Of a stretch of 11,069 bases of DNA, positions 1 through 5,680 are shown piece by piece. The stretch's first letter is position 1; each line of letters opens with the position of its first letter. Source of the stretch: a bacterium (GTDB lineage: Bacteria > UBP14 > UBA6098 > B30-G16); contig JAMOPH010000240.1 of the NCBI GenBank assembly GCA_027064665.1, positions 1-11,069 of the forward strand, in the 5' to 3' direction. A program made the position numbers and the translations under genes. The notes under the pieces are model-generated. The model saw only the letters and a program-made list of their open reading frames with translations. It made no database searches and was not told the origin of the DNA.

Positions 1-518
1 GGCATAGAGGTTATAGGAAATGCCTATGAGTCGCACCATCACAGGTGCGTGGATTGAAACTCGATTGCGCAGAACACCTCGCCGTCAGATGTATGTCGCA
101 CCATCACAGGTGCGTGGATTGAAACTCGCATTTCGGCTCTATCGTCTCCGCTACAAACTGTCGCACCATCACAGGTGCGTGGATTGAAACACGCTCTAAA
201 ATCGCTATAATGTCCCCGTAATCATGTCGCACCATCACAGGTGCGTGGATTGAAACCCTTTCCACATATCAATATATGTACACCCTCCGATGTCGCACCA
301 TCACAGGTGCGTGGATTGAAACTTGTTGAACATAGATTGAAGCGGGCGCTTCGCGATGGTCGCACCATCACAGGTGCGTGGATTGAAACTGTCGCAGGTC
401 GCCAAGAAGACTAAGAAAGTGGAGTCGCACCATCACAGGTGCGTGGATTGAAACCCGATGTCTATGATTTCCTCTTTCACTTCGCCTGTCGCACCATCAC
501 AGGTGCGTGGATTGATAC

Positions 519-553
519 AAAAATACCCCCGTGCCCCTGCCGGACACGGGGGT
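519..553 (-). terminator. Intrinsic terminator of lpdA inside the last CRISPR spacer
   Basis: A perfect 9-bp inverted repeat (ACCCCCGTG at 525-533, CACGGGGGT at 545-553, loop 11 bases) is followed on the minus strand by ATTTTTG, a run of five T at 523-519. This is a classic Rho-independent terminator for transcription coming leftward from lpdA, whose stop codon is 66 bases upstream. There is no T-run on the + side, so it should not end the CRISPR transcript strongly. It fills what would otherwise be the 36-base eighth spacer. A second small hairpin (599-603/607-611, CGGGG/CCCCG, 3-base loop) lies between it and lpdA but has no T-tract. Confidence 0.85.
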
Positions 554-554
554 G

Positions 555-585
555 GTCGCACCATCGCACAAGCGCAGACTGAAAC
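555..585 (+). repeat. Degenerate terminal CRISPR repeat
   Basis: This is the last unit of the array. It keeps the first 11 bases (GTCGCACCATC) and the final TGAAAC of the repeat. It differs at seven positions, five of them in the stem-loop half (bases 12, 15, 16, 17 and 21), so the CGCACC/GGTGCG hairpin cannot form. The 31-base length and correct spacing after the previous repeat show it is a decayed repeat and not chance similarity. A crRNA precursor would probably not be cut here by the repeat endonuclease. Decay at the leader-distal end is the usual pattern. Confidence 0.85.
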
Positions 586-618
586 TTCCAAGACAACCCG
601 GGGCAACCCCGCAGAAAA

Positions 619-1983
619 TTAAATATGAATTGCCCGCCCAAACGCCGCCAGTGCCGCCTCGCCAATCATCTCGCTGAGCGTGGGATGGGAGAAAATCGTG
701 CGGCTGACCTCCTCAAGCGGAATTTCGTTCTGCACCAGAAATCCGCCGAGACCGACAAGTTCCGAGGCATCAGCGCCGACCGCGTGGAAACCCACCACAG
801 CGCCCGCAGGGTCGGCGATTATCTTGACAAATCCCACATTTTCGCCCTCCGCCTGCGCACGCCCCGAGGCAATGTATGGAAACTTGCCGACCTTGACCCC
901 ATCGCCGAATTTCTCCCGTGCTTGCTTTTCCGTCAGTCCACAGGCACCGACCTCAAGCGCCGAGAAAATCGCCGCAGGAATCGCATCATCCCGCCATACG
1001 CTGTCCAGCCCCATCATACTCTCCACGGCAACAATCCCCTCGTGGGAAGCCTTGTGCTCCAGATGGGGTTCGCCGGTGACATCGCCCGCGGCGTAGATCG
1101 TGGGGACATTCGTCCTTCGGCGCTCGTCCACCGGGATGCGGTTCTTCTCCACCTTCACGCCGGCGGTCTCAATTCCGGGGGGGAGATTTATCCGCCTTCC
1201 CGTGGCGACAATTACCTCTTCCGCCTCAATCACCTCGCCGCTTTCCAACTCTATTCGGACGGATTTTTCCGTTCGGTGTGCGGCGACCGCCTTGGCGCGG
1301 GTGAGAATTTTGACCTTCTCTCCCGCCAGCGCCCGATGAACCGCCGCAGAGACTTCATCATCCTGAAACGGCAGGATTTTCGGCATAAGTTCCACGATTG
1401 TGACCTCGGAACCGAAAGTGGCGAAAATGTGCGCAAACTCAACACCGATAACTCCCCCGCCGATAATCACCAGCGACTGCGGGATTCTCTCCGCCGACAG
1501 CGCGCCCACATTGTCCCACGGGGCAATCCCCTCAAGACCCTCAACCGGCGGAATCGCCGCCCGGGAACCAGTGGCAATCAAAACCGCATCAAACTCAAAC
1601 ACCCGACAACCCTTGGCGGTCTCCACCTCAATTTCGTTGGGCGAGAGGAACCCCGCCTCGCCGCGGACAAGATTTATCCGGTTCTTCTTGAACAGAAACT
1701 CAATCCCCCGCACAAGGCGGGTGACCACACCGTTTTTGAAGTTCTGAATCATCCGCCAGTCGGGGGAAATCTGCCCGGACCAAAGTTTTTTCTCAACGCC
1801 CCACCGGAAATGAATAACTTTCTTCGCCGCGGAATACAGCGCTTTTGTGGGGATACATCCCCAGTTGGTGCACACTCCGCCGAGGTTTTCCTTCTCAAAC
1901 ACGGTGACCTCAGCGCCCAACTGCGCCGCACGAATTGCGGCGACATATCCTGCCGGTCCCCCGCCGATTATGCCTATCTTCAT
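619..1983 (-). CDS. lpdA: Dihydrolipoyl dehydrogenase (E3), FAD-dependent
   Basis: This flavoprotein disulfide reductase of 454 residues oxidises protein-bound dihydrolipoamide with NAD+ as the E3 subunit of 2-oxoacid dehydrogenase or glycine-cleavage complexes in the cytoplasm. The Rossmann FAD motif GGGPAG is at residues 7-12. The redox disulfide is in GGVCTNWGCIPTK (Cys38, Cys43). The second nucleotide-binding motif GGGVIG is at 175-180, with Glu198 at the end of the following strand as in NAD-dependent members. AAGDVTG (about 298-304) is the second FAD motif. The C-terminal SHPTLSE supplies the catalytic His433-Glu438 pair. Length is normal for the family. The ATG is preceded by AAAGGAG at 1989-1995, which supports this start. 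It has its own promoter and terminator and so appears monocistronic. No E1, E2 or glycine-cleavage gene is visible, so the complex it serves is unknown. A related reductase (mercuric-reductase-like) is less likely given the intact HPTLSE tail. Confidence 0.95.
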   Translation of the reverse strand: MKIGIIGGGPAGYVAAIRAAQLGAEVTVFEKENLGGVCTNWGCIPTKALYSAAKKVIHFRWGVEKKLWSGQISPDWRMIQNFKNGVVTRLVRGIEFLFKKNRINLVRGEAGFLSPNEIEVETAKGCRVFEFDAVLIATGSRAAIPPVEGLEGIAPWDNVGALSAERIPQSLVIIGGGVIGVEFAHIFATFGSEVTIVELMPKILPFQDDEVSAAVHRALAGEKVKILTRAKAVAAHRTEKSVRIELESGEVIEAEEVIVATGRRINLPPGIETAGVKVEKNRIPVDERRRTNVPTIYAAGDVTGEPHLEHKASHEGIVAVESMMGLDSVWRDDAIPAAIFSALEVGACGLTEKQAREKFGDGVKVGKFPYIASGRAQAEGENVGFVKIIADPAGAVVGFHAVGADASELVGLGGFLVQNEIPLEEVSRTIFSHPTLSEMIGEAALAAFGRAIHI

Positions 1984-2015
1984 TGCGTCTCCTTTCGGTC
2001 AGTGCCCTTGTGCTC

Positions 2016-2044
2016 ATTATACATCATTGAGAAAATCATAACAA
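2016..2044 (-). promoter_or_regulatory. Sigma-70-type promoter of lpdA
   Basis: On the minus strand TTGTTA (2044-2039) is followed after exactly 17 bases by a perfect TATAAT (2021-2016). Transcription would start near 2009, giving a leader of about 25 bases that contains the AAAGGAG ribosome site before the lpdA ATG at 1983. It lies in the 100-base gap between the ispD stop and lpdA, so lpdA can be expressed independently of the lepB-ricT-ispD operon. I see no terminator in this gap, so read-through is also possible. Confidence 0.75.
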
Positions 2045-2083
2045 GTTCATTTCGGAGACGCACACCGGCGATAAAGCATTTCC

Positions 2084-2779
2084 TCAGGACCCCCCGGCAA
2101 AAAATTTCTGCCAGATACACTCCGCAAGAGCCAGATCCTCGGGCGTGGTGATTTTGATGTTGGTCCTTGCGCCGGGGACAATTCTGACCCTGTGCCCCGA
2201 AAGTTCCACCGCGGCGGCGTCATCGGTGAAATCCAGCGAGTCATCGGCGAGGGCATCGCGGATAATCTTGAACACAAACCCCTGCGGTGTCTGGGCAAGA
2301 TAGAATTTTTCCCGCGGCGGTGTCTGGCGAACGAATTGATTTTCAACAACTTTCAGCGTGTCGGTTGCCGGGATAGCGACCACGGCGGCGCCATAGTTTG
2401 CGGCAACCTCAGCGCAGTCGTCAAAAAGTTTTGGCGGGGCAAAGGGTCTTGCGCCATCGTGAATCAGGACAACCCCCTCAGGCGGGCATACCCCTTCAAG
2501 CACTCGCAGTCCCTCACGAACAGAATCCGTTCTGGTGCGCCCTCCGGGAACCACGGCAAAAAGTTTATCCCCGCAGACATCCCGGGCAATCTCCTCAAAC
2601 CGGGGAAAAAAATCCCGGTTCGCCACCAGAACAATTCGTTCCGCGCCGCTTTTTGCCGCCGCCTCAAGGGAATAGGCAATTATGGGTCTGCCGGCGAGCG
2701 GGACCAAAAGTTTTGTGGTCTTCCCGCCGAAACGCTCGCCCTTCCCCCCGGCAACAACTATCACATAGAACGAGGTCAT
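2084..2779 (-). CDS. ispD: 2-C-methyl-D-erythritol 4-phosphate cytidylyltransferase
   Basis: This enzyme of 231 residues transfers CMP from CTP to MEP, the third step of the non-mevalonate (MEP) isoprenoid pathway. The family motifs appear in order: the nucleotide-binding loop AGGKGERFGG (10-19) followed by Lys23, equivalent to the PKQ lysine; HDGARP (107-112); PATDTLK (137-143); TPQGF (164-168); TDDAAAVE (185-192); and KITTPEDLALAE (209-220). The usual Pro before the loop lysine is Thr here. Length is standard. The ATG lies 4 bases after the ricT TGA, with only a weak GGGA-like ribosome site, so translation is probably coupled to ricT. It is the last gene of the lepB-ricT-ispD operon. There is no fused IspF domain, and the window shows no other MEP-pathway gene. 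Confidence 0.95.
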   Translation of the reverse strand: MTSFYVIVVAGGKGERFGGKTTKLLVPLAGRPIIAYSLEAAAKSGAERIVLVANRDFFPRFEEIARDVCGDKLFAVVPGGRTRTDSVREGLRVLEGVCPPEGVVLIHDGARPFAPPKLFDDCAEVAANYGAAVVAIPATDTLKVVENQFVRQTPPREKFYLAQTPQGFVFKIIRDALADDSLDFTDDAAAVELSGHRVRIVPGARTNIKITTPEDLALAECIWQKFFAGGS

Positions 2780-2783
2780 ACGG

Positions 2784-3686
2784 TCAGTCCCGTGAGTTCT
2801 GCGCCCTGTGGGAAACCCACTTTTTCAAAAAGTCCTTGCGCCCCGCCAGACGCTTTCTGTATTCAATCAGCCCCAAAACTATCCTGTCGTCGGTCTCGGG
2901 ATGACGAAGGGTGATTTTCTCCTTGAAATAGTCCACCGCCTCAACGACATATTCGCTTCCGTCCTCAAATTTCACCGTGGAGCCCACCTCAGGATAAGTT
3001 TCTGCCACCTTCTCGTAGAAATCCATCTCGTATGCGAGGCAACACATAAGCCTTTCGCACAGCCCGGAAATCTTTGAAGGGTTAACCACAAGGTGCTGTG
3101 CCCGTGCCATCTGTGTGGTTATCGGCTCAAACCTGTGCAGAAATGTGGCACAACACAGGGGTCTTCCGCAGGGACCAAGCCCGCCCAACTTCTTAGCCTC
3201 ATCGCGCACACCAATTTGGCGAAGTTCAATTCTGGTGCGGTATGTGGCGGCAAGGTCCTTGACCAACTCGCGGAAATCCACGCGACCATCGGCAGTGAAA
3301 TATATCGTCAGTTTGTTCCTGTCAAACTGGTATTCGGCATCAACCAATTTCATCCCCAGCCCGCGGAAATCCACATACTCCTGGCAGGTGCGCAGGACCT
3401 CCTTTTCCATCTCGTATAACTGTTTCCGGTATTCAATCTCCTCGGGGGTGGCTCTGCGCAGTATCTCAAGAGGATATTTGTGCTCGGAGTGTCTTTCAAA
3501 ATTTTCGCGGGTGAGTTTGAAAAGGACTCTGCCCATATCCTTACCGCGCTCTGCCTGAACGATGACCCACTCGCCGGGTTCCAGCCCCAAGTGGTTGCGC
3601 TCTATGAAATAATCAATCCGCCGATTTTTGAACTCAACCACATAGTAATCGGGCTCTATGGAATTTTTTTGATACTTTCTCGCCAT
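2784..3686 (-). CDS. ricT: PSP1-domain protein, RicT/YaaT-like
   Basis: A cytoplasmic protein of 300 residues with the PSP1 C-terminal domain. The signature is two cysteine clusters, CGRPLCC (Cys173, 178, 179) and CERLMCC (Cys210, 215, 216), separated by the highly conserved ITTQMARAQHLVVNPSKISGL stretch. In Bacillus subtilis the homologue RicT (YaaT) joins RicA and RicF in an Fe-S-containing complex that assists RNase Y in mRNA maturation. Whether that partner system exists here is not visible. An open frame extends four codons further to a GTG at 3698, but that GTG lies inside a perfect Shine-Dalgarno sequence, so the ATG at 3686 is the better start. It sits 16 bases after the lepB stop and 4 bases before ispD, in one operon. 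The N-terminal region (residues about 13-60) is a beta-rich segment with no recognised motif. Confidence 0.92.
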   Translation of the reverse strand: MARKYQKNSIEPDYYVVEFKNRRIDYFIERNHLGLEPGEWVIVQAERGKDMGRVLFKLTRENFERHSEHKYPLEILRRATPEEIEYRKQLYEMEKEVLRTCQEYVDFRGLGMKLVDAEYQFDRNKLTIYFTADGRVDFRELVKDLAATYRTRIELRQIGVRDEAKKLGGLGPCGRPLCCATFLHRFEPITTQMARAQHLVVNPSKISGLCERLMCCLAYEMDFYEKVAETYPEVGSTVKFEDGSEYVVEAVDYFKEKITLRHPETDDRIVLGLIEYRKRLAGRKDFLKKWVSHRAQNSRD

Positions 3687-3694
3687 AGTCTTTC

Positions 3695-3705
3695 TCACCT
3701 CCTTA
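3695..3705 (-). promoter_or_regulatory. Full-length Shine-Dalgarno of ricT containing the lepB stop codon
   Basis: The minus strand reads TAAGGAGGTGA, complementary over all 11 bases to the usual 16S rRNA 3' end. Its first three bases are the TAA stop of lepB. The spacing from GGAGG to the ricT ATG at 3686 is 11 bases, slightly long. It fixes ricT's start downstream of the alternative GTG at 3698 and implies termination-reinitiation between lepB and ricT. Confidence 0.85.
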
Positions 3706-4374
3706 CACGGCGCGCCCGATACGCCCCCATCGGATTCGCATCGGCGTGCCGAAAATGTAATACAGCACTCTCTCCACCAGACTCAGCGGAAATGGCCAAT
3801 GAGGCGACCAGTCTGGCGGCTCTATTGAAAAATATATAAAAAGCGGGCGCCCTTCAATGTTTTTCGCAGGCAGTGGTCCCCAGAAGCGGGAATCGTTGGC
3901 GACATCGCGGTTGTCCCCCAAAACAAACACACTTCTCCTCGGGACCACCACCGGACCGAAATTGTCCCGCGCGGAATACAGCCCCGACAGAAGTTCCGAG
4001 TCCACAAATTTTACCCCCGGATAGTCCGGTATCGCCCTCCCGTTGATATAGACCACCTTGTTCCTTATGACCACCGTGTCGCCGGGAAGCGCAATACACC
4101 GCTTGACAAAAACTTTGTCGGGATTGAGGGGATACCTGAACACCACAATTTCCCCGCGGTGCGGCAGGCGGTGTCTGTAAGTCACTTTCTCCGCCAAAAT
4201 GTAGTCGCCGCGCAGAAGCGTGTCCTCCATTGACGCGTTTTCAATCTTGTATCCCTGAACCACAAACGCCCTCACCACCAGCGCCAGAAATATCGCCAGA
4301 ACCACAATTCGTATCCACTCCCGGACAATCTGCCCGGTGGTCTTCTGCTCCTCTTGTTCGGGCTTTCTAATCAT
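3703..4374 (-). CDS. lepB: Signal peptidase I
   Basis: This membrane-bound serine protease cleaves signal peptides from exported proteins. With the ATG at 4374 it has 223 residues. One N-terminal membrane segment (about residues 22-40) is followed by the periplasmic catalytic domain. The Ser nucleophile is in ENASMEDTL (Ser48), and the general-base lysine is in FVKRCIALPGD (Lys91). The GDNRDVANDSRFWGPLP box follows. This is the short form with a single membrane segment at the N-terminus, unlike the longer E. coli enzyme. A TTG 18 bases upstream (4392) is in frame but has no ribosome site. The ATG also lacks one, and a promoter-like pair ends 8 bases before it, suggesting a leaderless start. 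It is the first gene of lepB-ricT-ispD and divergent from cca. It could process the secreted protein at 7665. Confidence 0.94.
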   Translation of the reverse strand: MIRKPEQEEQKTTGQIVREWIRIVVLAIFLALVVRAFVVQGYKIENASMEDTLLRGDYILAEKVTYRHRLPHRGEIVVFRYPLNPDKVFVKRCIALPGDTVVIRNKVVYINGRAIPDYPGVKFVDSELLSGLYSARDNFGPVVVPRRSVFVLGDNRDVANDSRFWGPLPAKNIEGRPLFIYFSIEPPDWSPHWPFPLSLVERVLYYIFGTPMRIRWGRIGRAV

Positions 4375-4382
4375 AGTCGTTA

Positions 4383-4411
4383 AAAATATCAAAAAATGTG
4401 AGATAAATCAA
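4383..4411 (-). promoter_or_regulatory. Candidate lepB promoter, leaderless type
   Basis: Minus strand TTGATT (4411-4406), 17 bases, TATTTT (4388-4383), then 8 bases to the lepB ATG. Transcription would begin within about two bases of the ATG, and there is no Shine-Dalgarno sequence. Each box matches the consensus at four of six positions, so the call is moderate. Confidence 0.45.
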
Positions 4412-4439
4412 CCCGCAAAACGGCGCCCGACAAAATGTG

Positions 4440-4467
4440 TTGTGAACAGCGCGGCGGCGGTTAATTT
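4440..4467 (+). promoter_or_regulatory. Candidate cca promoter, leaderless type
   Basis: TTGTGA (4440-4445), 16 bases, TAATTT (4462-4467), then 7 bases to the ATG at 4475. As for lepB on the other strand, no Shine-Dalgarno sequence precedes the ATG and the predicted start of transcription falls at the start codon. The roughly 100 bases between 4375 and 4474 hold these two back-to-back promoters and nothing else recognisable. Confidence 0.45.
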
Positions 4468-4474
4468 TGGAAAT

Positions 4475-5632
4475 ATGGCGGAGGATTTCCAGATTTTGAG
4501 GATGACGCCGGTTTTTGCCGCAGGTCTTGAGGTGACGCGCCAGATTGCGGATGAGGGATTTATCGCCTATGTCGTCGGCGGTGCGGTGCGCGACCTGATT
4601 CTGGGCAAGGACCCCAACGAGATTGACATCGCCTCAAATGCGCCGCCGGAGGTGATAAAAGAACTTTTCCCCGGCGCACGGCGGGTGTTCCCCTTTGAGT
4701 ATCAGGTTTTTGCAATCTGCGGCGAGAACTGGAGAGTTGAAATTGCGCGGATGCGCGAGGATGTCAAAACCTTCGGCAGGCAGGCGCAGGTGCGCTTCAC
4801 CGATGATATGGACAAAGACCTCGCCCGCAGGGATTTCACAATCAACGCTATGGCGGTTCTTCCCGACCGCACATTTGTGGACAAATTCCGCGGATACAAA
4901 GACCTTCAGCACCGCACAATCAGAACCATCGGCGAGCCGGCAACCCGCTTTGAGCAGGACCATCTGCGGATAGTCCGCGCGATAAGGTTTGCCGCCCAAC
5001 TTGACTTTGAATTCGCCGCCGACACCGAAAGGGCGATAGAAAACCTTGTCCATCTGTGCGCCGACCTCTCCCCCGCGTGGCTATGGCGGGAGTTCCGCAA
5101 GGGAATATCTGCCGCGGGCAGGTTCGCAGAACTTTTGAAAAAATACCGCCTCGGGCAGGTCCTGTTCGGCGAATTTGTGGACTTTGAACAAATCAGCGTT
5201 TCGGGGATAAGGTGCGTTTTCCGGCGCACCCGCACGGAACATCTTCTGTGGGCGTTCTTTTTCTACGACGGCGCCCCGGACTTTTTCCAGCGGATGAGCA
5301 AAGTCGCCGGGCGGATGGAGTTCCCCCGGACAATAAGAAAACGGGTGCTTCACACCGCCCGGATGATTGACCAACTCCGCACCCACAAAAATCTTCCCCC
5401 GCGGGAACTGGCAAGATTTCTGACCGACCCGCAGATTTCGTCGTTTTTAGACTGCGCCGACTGCTTTGAGGACCTCGCACCGATGGTGTCCACACTGCGG
5501 AAGGAATTTCCCAACATCGGCAGGGTTTCTCCGCCGGATGGCAACACTCTGCGTGCGCAGGGGCTTTCCGGGGAACAACTTGGCGAGGCGCTCGCGCAAC
5601 TGACCCTTGAGATGCTCCGCGGGGAAAAATAA
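4475..5632 (+). CDS. cca: tRNA nucleotidyltransferase / poly(A) polymerase family (class II)
   Basis: A class II nucleotidyltransferase of 385 residues that adds CCA to tRNA 3' ends or, in some homologues, poly(A) to RNA. The head domain has GGAVRD (35-40), the catalytic carboxylate region NEIDIAS (48-54), VEIARMRED with Glu89, and the nucleotide-selecting RRDFTINAMA (118-127). The neck has DHLRIVRAIRFAA (162-174). The usual Asp-x-Asp reads Glu49-x-Asp51. The C-terminal part (about 215-385) has no HD phosphohydrolase motif; EHLLWAFFFYD sits where a family LLHD would be expected. The frame stays open to 4337, but that part runs antisense through lepB, so translation from there is unlikely. The ATG at 4475 has no ribosome site and a promoter box 7 bases before it. 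An ATG at 4502, directly preceded by GAGG, is an alternative. The strict CCA-versus-poly(A) specificity cannot be told from sequence alone. Confidence 0.92.
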   Translation: MAEDFQILRMTPVFAAGLEVTRQIADEGFIAYVVGGAVRDLILGKDPNEIDIASNAPPEVIKELFPGARRVFPFEYQVFAICGENWRVEIARMREDVKTFGRQAQVRFTDDMDKDLARRDFTINAMAVLPDRTFVDKFRGYKDLQHRTIRTIGEPATRFEQDHLRIVRAIRFAAQLDFEFAADTERAIENLVHLCADLSPAWLWREFRKGISAAGRFAELLKKYRLGQVLFGEFVDFEQISVSGIRCVFRRTRTEHLLWAFFFYDGAPDFFQRMSKVAGRMEFPRTIRKRVLHTARMIDQLRTHKNLPPRELARFLTDPQISSFLDCADCFEDLAPMVSTLRKEFPNIGRVSPPDGNTLRAQGLSGEQLGEALAQLTLEMLRGEK

Positions 5633-5655
5633 AAAAACCCGCCCCGGTGGGCGGG
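5625..5655 (-). terminator. Intrinsic terminator of the eutN-HTH-leuC operon
   Basis: A perfect 7-bp GC stem (CCCGCCC 5638-5644, GGGCGGG 5649-5655, loop CGGT) is followed on the minus strand by seven T, an A and five T (5637-5625). It is strong for the minus-strand operon ending at 5681. Read on the + strand the hairpin directly follows cca, but the trailing sequence (CTGAGATATTTTC) gives only a weak U-tract. The T-run overlaps the TAA stop codon of cca (5630-5632). Confidence 0.9.
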
Positions 5656-5680
5656 CTGAGATATTTTCTGCGCATCCGCG

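Larger units (their letters stand above)
1..585 (+). CRISPR. CRISPR array, type I-C-like repeats, leader-distal end
   Basis: A 31-base repeat begins GTCGCACC and ends GTGGATTGAAAC. It contains a perfect 6-bp stem (CGCACC/GGTGCG) around the loop ATCACA. Copies start at 30, 95, 160, 226, 292, 359, 424, 488 and 555. The first seven are identical. The eighth has one change (A to T, third base from the end). The ninth matches at 24 of 31 positions and has lost the right arm of the stem. Spacers are 61-94, 126-159, 191-225, 257-291, 323-358, 390-423, 455-487 and 519-554 (33-36 bases, all different). Bases 1-29 are the end of a further spacer, so the array continues to the left. The ATTGAAAC end and the decayed right-hand repeats put the leader on the left and transcription on the + strand. 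The GCGTGGATTGAAAC ending resembles type I-C repeats, where Cas5d leaves an 11-base 5' handle. Subtype is inferred because no cas gene is present here. Confidence 0.97.

Noticed and set aside
61..94. Spacer 1 resembles part of the leuC-like gene near 5811-5840 (GACGG-GAGGT...CTGCG), suggesting self-targeting
   Set aside because: Alignment needs a 3-base gap and a mismatch, and the flanks do not match, so it could not pair as a target. It may reflect chance or a short shared peptide pattern (DGEV).
599..611. Small hairpin CGGGG-CAA-CCCCG just after lpdA
   Set aside because: The stem is only 5 bp, the loop 3 bases, and there is no T-run on either strand. The stronger terminator is at 519-553.
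625..2151. A 508-codon open frame on the + strand
   Set aside because: It lies antisense through the whole of lpdA, which has clear family motifs, a promoter and a ribosome site. The + product shows no recognisable motif, and the long opening is explained by GC-biased codon use on the coding strand.
2192..2914. A 240-codon open frame on the + strand opposite ispD and ricT
   Set aside because: Both minus-strand genes are unmistakable, and the + translation has no motif and no ribosome site.
3687..3698. GTG start giving a 304-residue RicT
   Set aside because: The GTG is part of the Shine-Dalgarno sequence itself, and the ATG at 3686 fits the site.
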